Shown piece by piece: positions 1 through 5,100 of a DNA stretch of 5,100 nucleotides. The notes below the pieces were generated by a model. That model searched no databases and was not told the DNA's origin. It was given only the letters and a program-made list of their open reading frames with translations. Both the position numbers and the translations under genes were made by a program. This stretch comes from an uncultured Lachnospiraceae bacterium (GTDB lineage Bacteria; Bacillota; Clostridia; Lachnospirales; Lachnospiraceae), in assembly GCA_902783305.1 (NCBI GenBank), contig CACZQU010000110.1, positions 1 to 5,100 on the forward strand, given 5' to 3'. Within the stretch, counting starts at the first letter, position 1. Every line of letters starts with the position of its first letter.

Positions 1-449
1 GCTGGCGGAACGAGCACCTTTGCCACCCCGACCCAGACGCTGTTGATCGCATTGACAATCAGGAAAATGACAAACCACCCGAGAAAATAAATCGGAATCT
101 GAAGCTTAAGCGGCCCCTTACTCCTGAAGGTGACATTCCGCTGCAGCGGGAAGTTGATGCATTCACCGATCAGACTGGAGATCAGGTTGGCAAACATATA
201 CGCCAGACCTCCGTCCTCCACAGCGTAACCGATAATATTGAAGGTAAACGGAACCCCGAAAAGACTTGCCTGAATAGAAGGCCAGCCCCAGCCATTATTC
301 GCGTAGCGGGAAAAAAGAGCGGGAAGAAACATCAGCATCAGATATTTCAGGAATGTCACGACATAACTGAAAATAATGAACAGCCCTCCCTCCCGGATCC
401 ACTGGGCTGCTTTGGGGTGTTTCGCGGCAAAACCATCAACAAAACTCAT
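1..449 (-). CDS. GtrA-like small membrane protein, N-terminal part (3' end beyond window)
   Basis: I translated 149 codons in one open frame from the ATG at 449-447 to the left window edge, with no stop. The product is very hydrophobic, with about four membrane segments near residues 22-44, 58-78, 80-102 and 117-140. The stretch CINFPLQRNVTFRSKG (98-112), just after the third segment, resembles the conserved Asn/Arg/Phe signature of GtrA-family proteins. That family comprises small four-helix membrane proteins tied to cell-surface polysaccharide or lipid-linked sugar translocation. GtrA proteins are usually about 120-180 residues, so most of the gene is present. The start is supported by AAAGGAG at 462-456, six bases upstream. 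The gene points away from tRNA-Leu and shares no operon with anything visible; genes beyond position 1 might name its sugar pathway. Family assignment is by motif and topology only; the substrate is unknown. Confidence 0.7.
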   Translation of the reverse strand, partial: MSFVDGFAAKHPKAAQWIREGGLFIIFSYVVTFLKYLMLMFLPALFSRYANNGWGWPSIQASLFGVPFTFNIIGYAVEDGGLAYMFANLISSLIGECINFPLQRNVTFRSKGPLKLQIPIYFLGWFVIFLIVNAINSVWVGVAKVLVPP

Positions 450-504
450 AGCTCTCTCCTTTCTCCATACAGATCTGCAAAGGCTTCGGACACATGACAC
501 CGTC

Positions 505-551
505 CCTGCCGGTATGTATCAGGTCAATTATAGCAAATGAACTCCGGCAGG
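505..551. repeat. 8-bp inverted repeat straddling the gtrA-like promoter
   Basis: CCTGCCGG at 505-512 and CCGGCAGG at 544-551 are perfect inverted copies separated by 31 bp. The centre of symmetry (528) falls on the minus-strand TATAAT at 532-527. The arms are 39 bp apart centre to centre, close to four helical turns. This geometry would suit an operator bound by a dimer or tetramer, but no regulator gene is visible here. Chance is a real alternative for a single 8-bp pair. Confidence 0.4.
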
Positions 552-555
552 AAAA
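527..555 (-). promoter_or_regulatory. Predicted promoter of the GtrA-like gene (extended -10)
   Basis: Read on the minus strand, 532-527 is a perfect TATAAT preceded by TGC (535-533), an extended -10 element. The best -35 at 17-bp spacing is TTTTCC (555-550), which is weak, as is common with extended -10 promoters. Transcription would start near 520 and give a leader of about 70 nt before the ATG at 449. The -10 lies in the middle of an inverted repeat described separately. Confidence 0.55.
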
Positions 556-578
556 GAGCATTTTTCACAAATTGAAAC

Positions 579-607
579 TTGACGGAGAAGGTCTGATCGT
601 TTATCAT
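579..607 (+). promoter_or_regulatory. Predicted sigma-A promoter for tRNA-Leu
   Basis: TTGACG (579-584) and TATCAT (602-607) are separated by exactly 17 bp, a close match to the housekeeping consensus. Transcription would start near 614, about 34 nt before the mature tRNA 5' end. Together with the terminator after the gene, this makes the tRNA an independent single-gene unit. Confidence 0.7.
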
Positions 608-647
608 GATAGCGGTTCTGATCTATGGCCCAGGACAGGTTATCTAT

Positions 648-728
648 GCGGACATGGCGGAATTGGCAGACGCGCCAGATTTAGGTTCTGGTGCCCCAGG
701 CGTGCAGGTTCAAGTCCTGTTGTCCGCA
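648..728 (+). tRNA. tRNA-Leu, anticodon UAG (reads CUN codons)
   Basis: The 81-nt sequence folds as a class II tRNA. The acceptor stem is GCGGACA (648-654) with TGTCCGC (721-727), followed by discriminator A728. The anticodon stem is CCAGA (675-679) with TCTGG (687-691), enclosing a 7-nt loop with anticodon TAG at 682-684. A long variable arm with a small GCC/GGC hairpin follows, then a T arm containing TTCAAGT. The long variable arm, the A discriminator and the anticodon identify leucine. CCA is not encoded (GGC follows A728), so the tail must be added by tRNA nucleotidyltransferase. The gene stands alone with its own promoter and terminator, and no second copy of its 3' end, which would suggest an integrated element, was seen in the window. 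Confidence 0.97.
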
Positions 729-736
729 GGCTGAAA

Positions 737-786
737 AAGGCTGTGGAGGGATCTCCCCCGGGAGACTCTCCGCAGCCTTGTTTTTT
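737..786 (+). terminator. Intrinsic terminator of tRNA-Leu, possibly bidirectional
   Basis: A 12-bp stem AAGGCTGTGGAG (737-748) pairs with CTCCGCAGCCTT (768-779), with one G-T wobble. Inside it sits a second small hairpin, TCTCC (752-756) with GGAGA (761-765). After G780 there are six T residues (781-786), giving a classic Rho-independent terminator only 8 nt past the tRNA. On the opposite strand the same stem ends in five T residues (738-734). It may therefore also end transcription of the convergent ABC operon, whose last stop codon is at 862, though that side is weaker. No gene is seen in 729-861. Confidence 0.9.
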
Positions 787-861
787 ACTCACGCTTTTCC
801 CGTTTCTTTTTTCCGGCAATCCGTGCCGCAAGCGCAGGCTGCCGCTTTTCCTGTACAGGTT

Positions 862-2784
862 TCATCCGTTATACAGATGATAATACCTTCCCTTCTGCTC
901 CAGAAGCTCTTCATGAGTTCCCCGTTCAATGATCCGGCCTTGTTCAAGGACCATGATGCAGTCACTGTTGCGGACCGTGGAAAGCCTGTGGGCGATGACA
1001 AAGGTCGTCCTTCCCTTCATCAGGTGGTCCATACCCTCCTGTACCAGCTTTTCGGTACGGGTATCAATGGAGCTGGTCGCTTCGTCCAGAATCAGCACCG
1101 GGGGATCCGCCACTGCCGCTCTTGCGATCGCCAGCAGCTGCCTCTGGCCCTGACTCAGGTTCGCTCCGTTGTTGCGCAGCATCGTGTCATATCCCTCAGG
1201 AAGCCTGCGAATGAAGCTGTCCGCATTGGCCAGCTTTGCCGCCGCTTCGATTTCCTCATCCGAAGCATCCAGCTTTCCATAGCGGATATTATTCCGGACC
1301 GTATCGGTAAAAAGATTCGTCTCCTGAAGGACGATCCCCATGGAGCGCCTGAGGTCTCCTTTTCTGATCTTGGTGACATTGATTCCGTCATACCGGATCT
1401 TGCCGTCCTGGATGTCGTAGAAGCGGTTCAGCAGATTGGTGATGGTTGTCTTGCCGGCTCCTGTCGAACCGACAAAAGCGATCTTCTGTCCTGGCCTGGC
1501 ATACATTTTGATATCATGCAGCACGATCTTGTCCGGATCATACCCAAAATCCACTCCATCAAGAACCATATCTCCCTGCTGAAGGACATAGGTTGTCGTC
1601 CCGTCCGCCTTATGGAAATGCTTCCATGCCCAGCGGCCCGTACGCTCCTCCGACTCGGCGATGCTGCCGTCCGGGTTGATTCTGGCATTGACCAGGGTCA
1701 CATATCCTTCATCCTGCTCCGGTTCCTCATCCAGCAGGTCAAAAATCCGCTTTCCACCGGCTAACGCCATCACAATCGAATTAAACTGCATCATCACCTG
1801 GTTAATCGGCTGATTGAAGCTTTTGTTAAATGTCAGAAAACTGGCCAGCTGGCCCAGGGTAAACCCTCCAAAGCCGTTAATCGCCAGAACCCCTCCGAAA
1901 ATAGCGCACAGAACATAGCTGATGTTGCCGATCTGGGCAACGCTGGGCATCATGATATTGGCAAAGCCGTTCGCGTTGTTCGCACTCTCAAACAGCTCCT
2001 CGTTCATGGTGACAAAGCGGTCAAGGCTCTCCTCTTCATGGCAGAAAACCTTGACGACCTTCTGTCCTTCCATCATTTCTTCGATATAGCCGTTGACCGC
2101 CCCAAGGTTTTTCTGCTGGGCGATAAAATATCGGCCCGAAAGGCCGGCCAGCGTACCGGATACTCTGAGCATGACCCCGACCATGACCAGGGTAAGGAGC
2201 GTCAGCGGGATGCTCAGGAAAATCATGCTGGCCAGTACGCTGACAATCGTGATCAGGGAATTGAACATCTGAGGCATGCTCTGACTGATCATCTGCCGCA
2301 AGGTATCAATATCATTGGTGTAAATTGACATGATATCCCCATGCGCGTGCGTGTCAAAATACCGGATCGGCAGAGTTTCCATCTTCCGGAACAGCTCATT
2401 TCTGATGTTGCGCAGGGTTCCCTGGCTGACCAGGATCATCAGCCTCTGCTGCAGATAAGAAGCGCCTACCCCGATCAGGTAAATCGCCGCGACACGGGTA
2501 ATCGCCCTTGCCAGCGGGCCAAAGTCCGGCGAGGGATTTCCGATCATGGGAGCAATATACTGGTCAATCAGTTCCCGGATAAACAGGGTTCCCTGGACAT
2601 TGGCCAGGACACTGACGACAATGCAGATCAGGACAACCGAAAAATGGATTTTGTAATATCTTCCCACATAAGAAAGAATTCTTCCCACCATCTTCCAGGG
2701 ATGCTCGATACGCTCTCCGACCCCTCTCATGTTTCCTCTGGGACGGATATTCTGCCTCGGCCTCATACGGTTGTCATTGCTCAT
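862..2784 (-). CDS. Heterodimeric ABC exporter subunit with intact catalytic ATPase residues (TM288/BmrD/LmrD-like)
   Basis: This 640-residue half-transporter has a membrane domain at about 36-345 (clear helices near 47-69, 92-117, 172-206 and 280-304) followed by an ATPase domain. Visible motifs are A-loop Tyr415 in FGYDP, Walker A GSTGAGKT (439-446), Q-loop Gln487, signature LSQGQ (543-547), Walker B VLILDE (563-568) with catalytic Glu568, D-loop SSID (571-574) and switch His599. The LSQGQ signature departs from LSGGQ, as expected of the partner that completes a degenerate site. About 35-40 extra residues (roughly 366-405, with WAWKHFHK at 385-392) lie between the linker and the ATPase core. 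The N-terminus is basic (RPRQNIRPRGNMR). The ATG overlaps the upstream stop as ATGA (2784-2781), with AAGGGGGG at 2801-2794 as its ribosome site, so translation is probably coupled. It likely exports drugs, lipids or peptides; the substrate is not readable from sequence. Confidence 0.93.
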   Translation of the reverse strand: MSNDNRMRPRQNIRPRGNMRGVGERIEHPWKMVGRILSYVGRYYKIHFSVVLICIVVSVLANVQGTLFIRELIDQYIAPMIGNPSPDFGPLARAITRVAAIYLIGVGASYLQQRLMILVSQGTLRNIRNELFRKMETLPIRYFDTHAHGDIMSIYTNDIDTLRQMISQSMPQMFNSLITIVSVLASMIFLSIPLTLLTLVMVGVMLRVSGTLAGLSGRYFIAQQKNLGAVNGYIEEMMEGQKVVKVFCHEEESLDRFVTMNEELFESANNANGFANIMMPSVAQIGNISYVLCAIFGGVLAINGFGGFTLGQLASFLTFNKSFNQPINQVMMQFNSIVMALAGGKRIFDLLDEEPEQDEGYVTLVNARINPDGSIAESEERTGRWAWKHFHKADGTTTYVLQQGDMVLDGVDFGYDPDKIVLHDIKMYARPGQKIAFVGSTGAGKTTITNLLNRFYDIQDGKIRYDGINVTKIRKGDLRRSMGIVLQETNLFTDTVRNNIRYGKLDASDEEIEAAAKLANADSFIRRLPEGYDTMLRNNGANLSQGQRQLLAIARAAVADPPVLILDEATSSIDTRTEKLVQEGMDHLMKGRTTFVIAHRLSTVRNSDCIMVLEQGRIIERGTHEELLEQKGRYYHLYNG

Positions 2785-4613
2785 GCGTTCGCACCCCCCT
2801 TCGAGGAAGATCCGTCCGCGCTGCCAGGCGTCGTTTCCGGACCGTCAGCGGACAGCTCCAGCTTTTTCTCGTCAAAGTCTCCGCCTCCCTGGGTCTGGGA
2901 TTCGTAAACCTCCCGGTAAATCGGGCTGATTTCCAGAAGCTCTTCATGGGTTCCGAAGGACTCTATCCGGCCGGAATCCATCACTACGATCCGGTCCGCG
3001 TTTTGTACACTTGATATTCTCTGGGCGATGATCAGCTTTGTCGTCTGCGGAATATACTCGCGGAAGGCCTTGCGGATCCTGGCGTCCGTGGCCGTATCCA
3101 CGGCGCTGGTGGAATCATCCAGAATCAGGATCTTCGGGCTTTTGAGCAAAGCCCTGGCGATACAAAGCCTCTGCCTCTGTCCCCCTGAAAGATTGCTTCC
3201 GCCCTGCTCGATATAGGTATCATACTTATCCGGCATACGTTCGATAAACTCATCGGCGCAGGCCAGCTTGCAGGCATGCTTTACTTCCTCCAGAGATGCG
3301 TCCTTTTTCCCCCAGCGCATATTCTCCAGAATCGTGCCGGAAAAAAGCACATTTTTCTGAAGCACGACGGCCACCTGGTCACGCAGCGCTTCCATGCTGT
3401 ATTCTCTTACATCGACCCCGCCGACCTTCACGCTTCCCTCACTGACATCATAAAGCCGGCTGATCAGACTGACCAGACTGGATTTCGCGCTTCCCGTACC
3501 GCCGATGATCCCTATGGTTTCTCCCGACCTGACAGATAAGGAGACATCCTTCAGCACCGGTTCGCCGGAACCGCTTTTGTAAGAAAAAGAGACATGGTCA
3601 AATTCAATGCTTCCGTCCCTGACCTGTGTCCGGGGATTTTCCGGATCCGTCAGATCCGCCTTTTCGTTCAGGACTTCAGTGATCCGCTCTGCGCTGGCCT
3701 GACTCATCGTCACCATGACCATGATCATCGAAAGCATCATCAGGCTCATCAGGATATTCATGCAGTAGGCCAGAAGGCTCATCAATGCACCGGTGGTCAG
3801 AGAGCCGCCGACAATCATCTTCGCGCCGATCCAGCTGATCGCGAGGAGACAGGTATAGACCGTAAAGCTCATAAGCGGCATATTGATGACAACCAGCTTT
3901 TCCGCTTTGAGAAAAAGAAGATACAGGTTGTTGCAGGCCTTCTGAAATTTACTGATTTCGTAGTCTTCCCTGACATATGCCTTCACCACACGGATGGCGG
4001 TAACATTCTCCTGAATGCTGGCGTTCAGATCGTCATATCGCTTAAAAACCTCCCGGAAATATTTCGTCGCGCGGGACACGATAAGGGAAACACAGATCGC
4101 CAGAAAGACAACAGCAATCATATAAACCGATGAAATCCGGGCATTGATATAAAAAGCCATGACCATCGAACAGATCAGGCTGGCCGGCGCCCGGGTAAAC
4201 ATTCTCAGAATCATCTGATAAGCGTTCTGCAGGTTTGTGACATCGGTCGTCAGACGGGTGATCAGGCCTGCCGTGCTGAACTTGTCGATATTGGAAAACG
4301 AAAACGTCTGGATATTCGTATACATCGCCTTACGAAGGTTTTTGGCAAATCCCGTTGAGGCCAGAGCTCCAAACCTCCCCCCCATGATCCCGGCAAACAG
4401 GCCGACGGCGGCGAGGATAAACATCACTATCCCCATCCTTACAATATAGCCGATATCTCCAGGCTCCACACCCTTATCGATCAGCGATGCCATGGCAAGC
4501 GGAATCAAGGTTTCAACCACAACCTCCAGGAGCATAAAAAGCGGTGTCAGTATGGATGCTTTCCTGTACTCCTTCACTTGAGAAAGAATTGTTCTCAGCA
4601 TATCTGTAAACAT
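2781..4613 (-). CDS. Heterodimeric ABC exporter subunit with degenerate ATPase site (TM287/BmrC/LmrC-like)
   Basis: This 610-residue half-transporter has a six-helix membrane domain (about 15-305; helices visible near 21-44, 57-78, 141-155, 161-180 and 245-300) and an ATPase domain. Motifs are A-loop Tyr345, Walker A GGTGSAKS (371-378, Ala for the usual Gly before Lys), Q-loop Gln419, canonical signature LSGGQ (475-479), Walker B ILILDD (495-500) with Asp500 replacing the catalytic Glu, D-loop SAVD (503-506), and Gln531 replacing the switch His. These changes mark the subunit whose own ATP site hydrolyses poorly. Its LSGGQ completes the active site of the partner encoded next. Residues 575-610 are a Gly/Ser/Asp/Glu-rich tail beyond the fold. 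The ATG at 4613 has AAAGG at 4620-4616 with a short 2-nt gap, an imperfect site; Met5 has nothing better. The partner gene overlaps by 4 bp, consistent with equimolar expression. Confidence 0.93.
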   Translation of the reverse strand: MFTDMLRTILSQVKEYRKASILTPLFMLLEVVVETLIPLAMASLIDKGVEPGDIGYIVRMGIVMFILAAVGLFAGIMGGRFGALASTGFAKNLRKAMYTNIQTFSFSNIDKFSTAGLITRLTTDVTNLQNAYQMILRMFTRAPASLICSMVMAFYINARISSVYMIAVVFLAICVSLIVSRATKYFREVFKRYDDLNASIQENVTAIRVVKAYVREDYEISKFQKACNNLYLLFLKAEKLVVINMPLMSFTVYTCLLAISWIGAKMIVGGSLTTGALMSLLAYCMNILMSLMMLSMIMVMVTMSQASAERITEVLNEKADLTDPENPRTQVRDGSIEFDHVSFSYKSGSGEPVLKDVSLSVRSGETIGIIGGTGSAKSSLVSLISRLYDVSEGSVKVGGVDVREYSMEALRDQVAVVLQKNVLFSGTILENMRWGKKDASLEEVKHACKLACADEFIERMPDKYDTYIEQGGSNLSGGQRQRLCIARALLKSPKILILDDSTSAVDTATDARIRKAFREYIPQTTKLIIAQRISSVQNADRIVVMDSGRIESFGTHEELLEISPIYREVYESQTQGGGDFDEKKLELSADGPETTPGSADGSSSKGGANA

Positions 4614-4616
4614 GAC

Positions 4617-4642
4617 CTTTCATGTACAAAGGCGTATGAAAG
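4617..4642 (-). promoter_or_regulatory. Possible hairpin hiding the exporter ribosome binding site
   Basis: CTTTCAT (4617-4623) and ATGAAAG (4636-4642) are perfect inverted copies with 12 bases between them. In the minus-strand transcript the downstream arm covers most of the AAAGG (4620-4616) placed just before the ATG at 4613. This hairpin could therefore limit translation of the exporter operon. The upstream arm is also the arm of the larger 4634-4734 stem, so the two foldings exclude each other. This is a visible sequence match; any regulatory role is inference. Confidence 0.4.
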
Positions 4643-4734
4643 ATTTCAGCGCAAGCAACTATTCACGACTTAACCGCAAAGCCACGCGCGGGGAAGGTTA
4701 AACCGTGAATAGTAACCAGCGCAATCCTTCATAC
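4634..4734 (-). repeat. 12-bp inverted repeat (hairpin stem) split by the palindromic element
   Basis: GTATGAAAGATT (4634-4645) and AATCCTTCATAC (4723-4734) are inverted copies with one mismatch, which is a G-U pair in the minus-strand transcript. They now lie 77 bp apart. If 4655-4716 and one copy of the CAGCGCAA repeat are removed, they become a continuous 12-bp stem with a 7-nt loop. No T-run follows on the minus strand, so it is not an obvious terminator. It could be a leader hairpin or an operator dyad. Confidence 0.55.
4647..4724. mobile_element. Candidate 62-bp MITE/REP-like palindromic element with 8-bp target duplication
   Basis: The element spans 4655-4716. Its ends are 21-nt inverted repeats (4655-4675 and 4696-4716) identical at 17 of 21 positions, sharing ACTATTCACG and TTAACC. 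A 20-nt centre (4676-4695) is too short to code for anything. Direct repeats CAGCGCAA lie immediately outside both ends (4647-4654 and 4717-4724), the hallmark of a transposition target duplication. Eight-bp duplications are known for several insertion sequence families, including IS66, IS6, ISL3 and IS256; the parent is unknown and no transposase is present here. The whole unit would fold as a long hairpin in RNA. It sits between the acylphosphatase and exporter genes without touching either coding region. Alternatives are a structured RNA leader or a REP-type repeat without recent mobility. Confidence 0.6.
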
Positions 4735-4761
4735 TGGTCTCCTGGTTCCTGAAACGGATTT

Positions 4762-5037
4762 TCACTTTACCTGGAATCTTTTCTCCCCTTCGTCCAGCGG
4801 CAAATCATGGATTTCCACATCTTCAATGGAAATAAACCTCTGTTTCCCCAGCTCATCGACAAAAGCGTATATATCCCTCTCCTCTCCCTGGACCTGCATC
4901 TGGACTCTCCCGTCCCACAGATTGGAGACCCAGCCCGTCAGTCTGCGGGCCTGGGCAAGGTACATCGCCCGATAACGGAAGCCGACTCCCTGCACATAAC
5001 CGGAAAAAAAGATCTGTTTGCGAACCTTGCTGCTCAT
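4762..5037 (-). CDS. acyP: Acylphosphatase
   Basis: The enzyme hydrolyses the carboxyl-phosphate bond of acyl phosphates such as acetyl phosphate or carbamoyl phosphate in the cytoplasm. The 91-residue product matches the family's usual size of about 90-100 and shows both signatures: the phosphate-binding loop GYVQGVGFR (13-21) with catalytic Arg21, and GWVSNLWDG (35-43) with catalytic Asn39. The fold appears complete to the C-terminus (FQVK). I chose the ATG at 5037-5035. AGGAGG (5054-5049) lies 11 nt upstream, and the protein then begins right before the first strand. An in-frame GTG at 5067 would add ten acidic residues, but it has no ribosome site of its own and would place AGGAGG inside the coding region. 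The gene lies 148 bp upstream of the exporter pair on the same strand with no clear terminator between. Co-transcription is possible, though a functional link is not established. Confidence 0.93.
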   Translation of the reverse strand: MSSKVRKQIFFSGYVQGVGFRYRAMYLAQARRLTGWVSNLWDGRVQMQVQGEERDIYAFVDELGKQRFISIEDVEIHDLPLDEGEKRFQVK

Positions 5038-5048
5038 TTCAGGTAATT

Positions 5049-5055
5049 CCTCCTC
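5049..5055 (-). promoter_or_regulatory. Ribosome binding site deciding the acylphosphatase start
   Basis: Minus-strand GAGGAGG at 5055-5049 is a near-perfect anti-16S match located 11 nt before the ATG at 5037. It lies inside the longer GTG-initiated reading (5067), which favours the shorter 91-residue protein. No convincing -35/-10 pair was found in the remaining 5056-5100; the promoter may lie beyond the window. Confidence 0.7.
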
Positions 5056-5100
5056 ATCTGTAAACACGGGTTTTTATCTGGCGGAAGCCGTATGGAAGCC

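Noticed and set aside
648..728. Possible integration site (att) at the tRNA-Leu 3' end
   Set aside because: No integrase gene and no second copy of the tRNA 3' end were seen in the window; both neighbours look like ordinary chromosomal genes.
640..861. In-frame extension of the exporter subunit beyond its TGA stop at 862 (basic residues, open to the tRNA)
   Set aside because: The protein already ends at the normal place for the family (YYHLYNG), and the extension runs through the terminator stem and the antisense of the tRNA.
494..880. Plus-strand open frame across the tRNA region
   Set aside because: It reads straight through the tRNA-Leu gene and its terminator and resembles no protein family; chance frame.
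691..1764. Long plus-strand open frame (357 codons) antisense to the exporter gene
   Set aside because: It starts inside the tRNA, runs through its terminator, has no ribosome binding site, and mirrors the codons of a well-supported minus-strand gene.
2341..2907. Plus-strand open frames opposite the exporter genes, including 3594-4133
   Set aside because: They are antisense shadows with His/Asp/Gln-rich, non-protein-like composition and no ribosome sites.
4512..4623. Short frame starting at the ATG at 4623, overlapping the exporter start out of frame
   Set aside because: It has no ribosome binding site of its own and ends after about 37 codons; the ATG is better explained as part of the hairpin arm over the Shine-Dalgarno sequence.
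4634..4734. Intrinsic terminator for the acylphosphatase gene
   Set aside because: The stems are long, but no T-run follows them on the minus strand, so they do not match a Rho-independent terminator.
5035..5067. GTG start giving a 101-residue acylphosphatase
   Set aside because: No ribosome binding site precedes it, the strong AGGAGG would fall inside the gene, and the added residues are outside the family fold.
5083..5100. Direct repeat GGAAGCC (5083-5089 and 5094-5100)
   Set aside because: Only two short copies are visible at the window edge; too little to call an operator or array.

Overview
The window looks chromosomal and comes from a Gram-positive Firmicute, most likely a member of the Clostridia in the broad Lachnospiraceae sense. 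This rests on the purine-rich AGGAGG-type ribosome binding sites, the sequence style of the ABC exporter pair, a tRNA without an encoded CCA end, and roughly balanced base composition. The genus cannot be fixed from the sequence alone.

Layout from left to right. Positions 1-449 (minus) hold the N-terminal 149 codons of a GtrA-like small membrane protein, cut by the window edge. It has a good ribosome binding site and an extended -10 promoter inside an 8-bp inverted repeat. A lone tRNA-Leu(UAG) gene (648-728, plus) has its own sigma-A-type promoter and ends at a strong intrinsic terminator. That terminator also faces the end of the convergent operon. Positions 862-4613 (minus) hold two genes with an ATGA overlap that encode the two halves of a heterodimeric type I ABC exporter. 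The promoter-proximal subunit (2781-4613) has a degenerate ATP site (Asp for the Walker B Glu, Gln for the switch His). The distal subunit (862-2784) has the intact catalytic residues and an LSQGQ signature. Together they give one consensus and one degenerate ATP site, as in the TM287/288, BmrCD and LmrCD exporters. A small acylphosphatase gene (4762-5037, minus) lies upstream.

The most interesting part is the 148-bp gap between acylphosphatase and the exporter. It contains a 62-bp palindromic element (4655-4716) with 21-nt terminal inverted repeats, flanked by a perfect 8-bp direct repeat CAGCGCAA. This looks like a tiny non-autonomous mobile element with its target duplication. Removing the element and one repeat copy restores a continuous 12-bp hairpin with a 7-nt loop, so the element seems to have landed in the loop of an existing hairpin. 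One arm of that hairpin can alternatively pair with the bases over the exporter's Shine-Dalgarno sequence. The leader may therefore be an RNA switch, or the repeats may be operator half-sites. No exporter promoter is obvious, so read-through from the acylphosphatase gene is plausible.

No CRISPR array, complete insertion sequence, prophage or obvious new multi-gene system was seen. The rest of the window is ordinary housekeeping and transport content.
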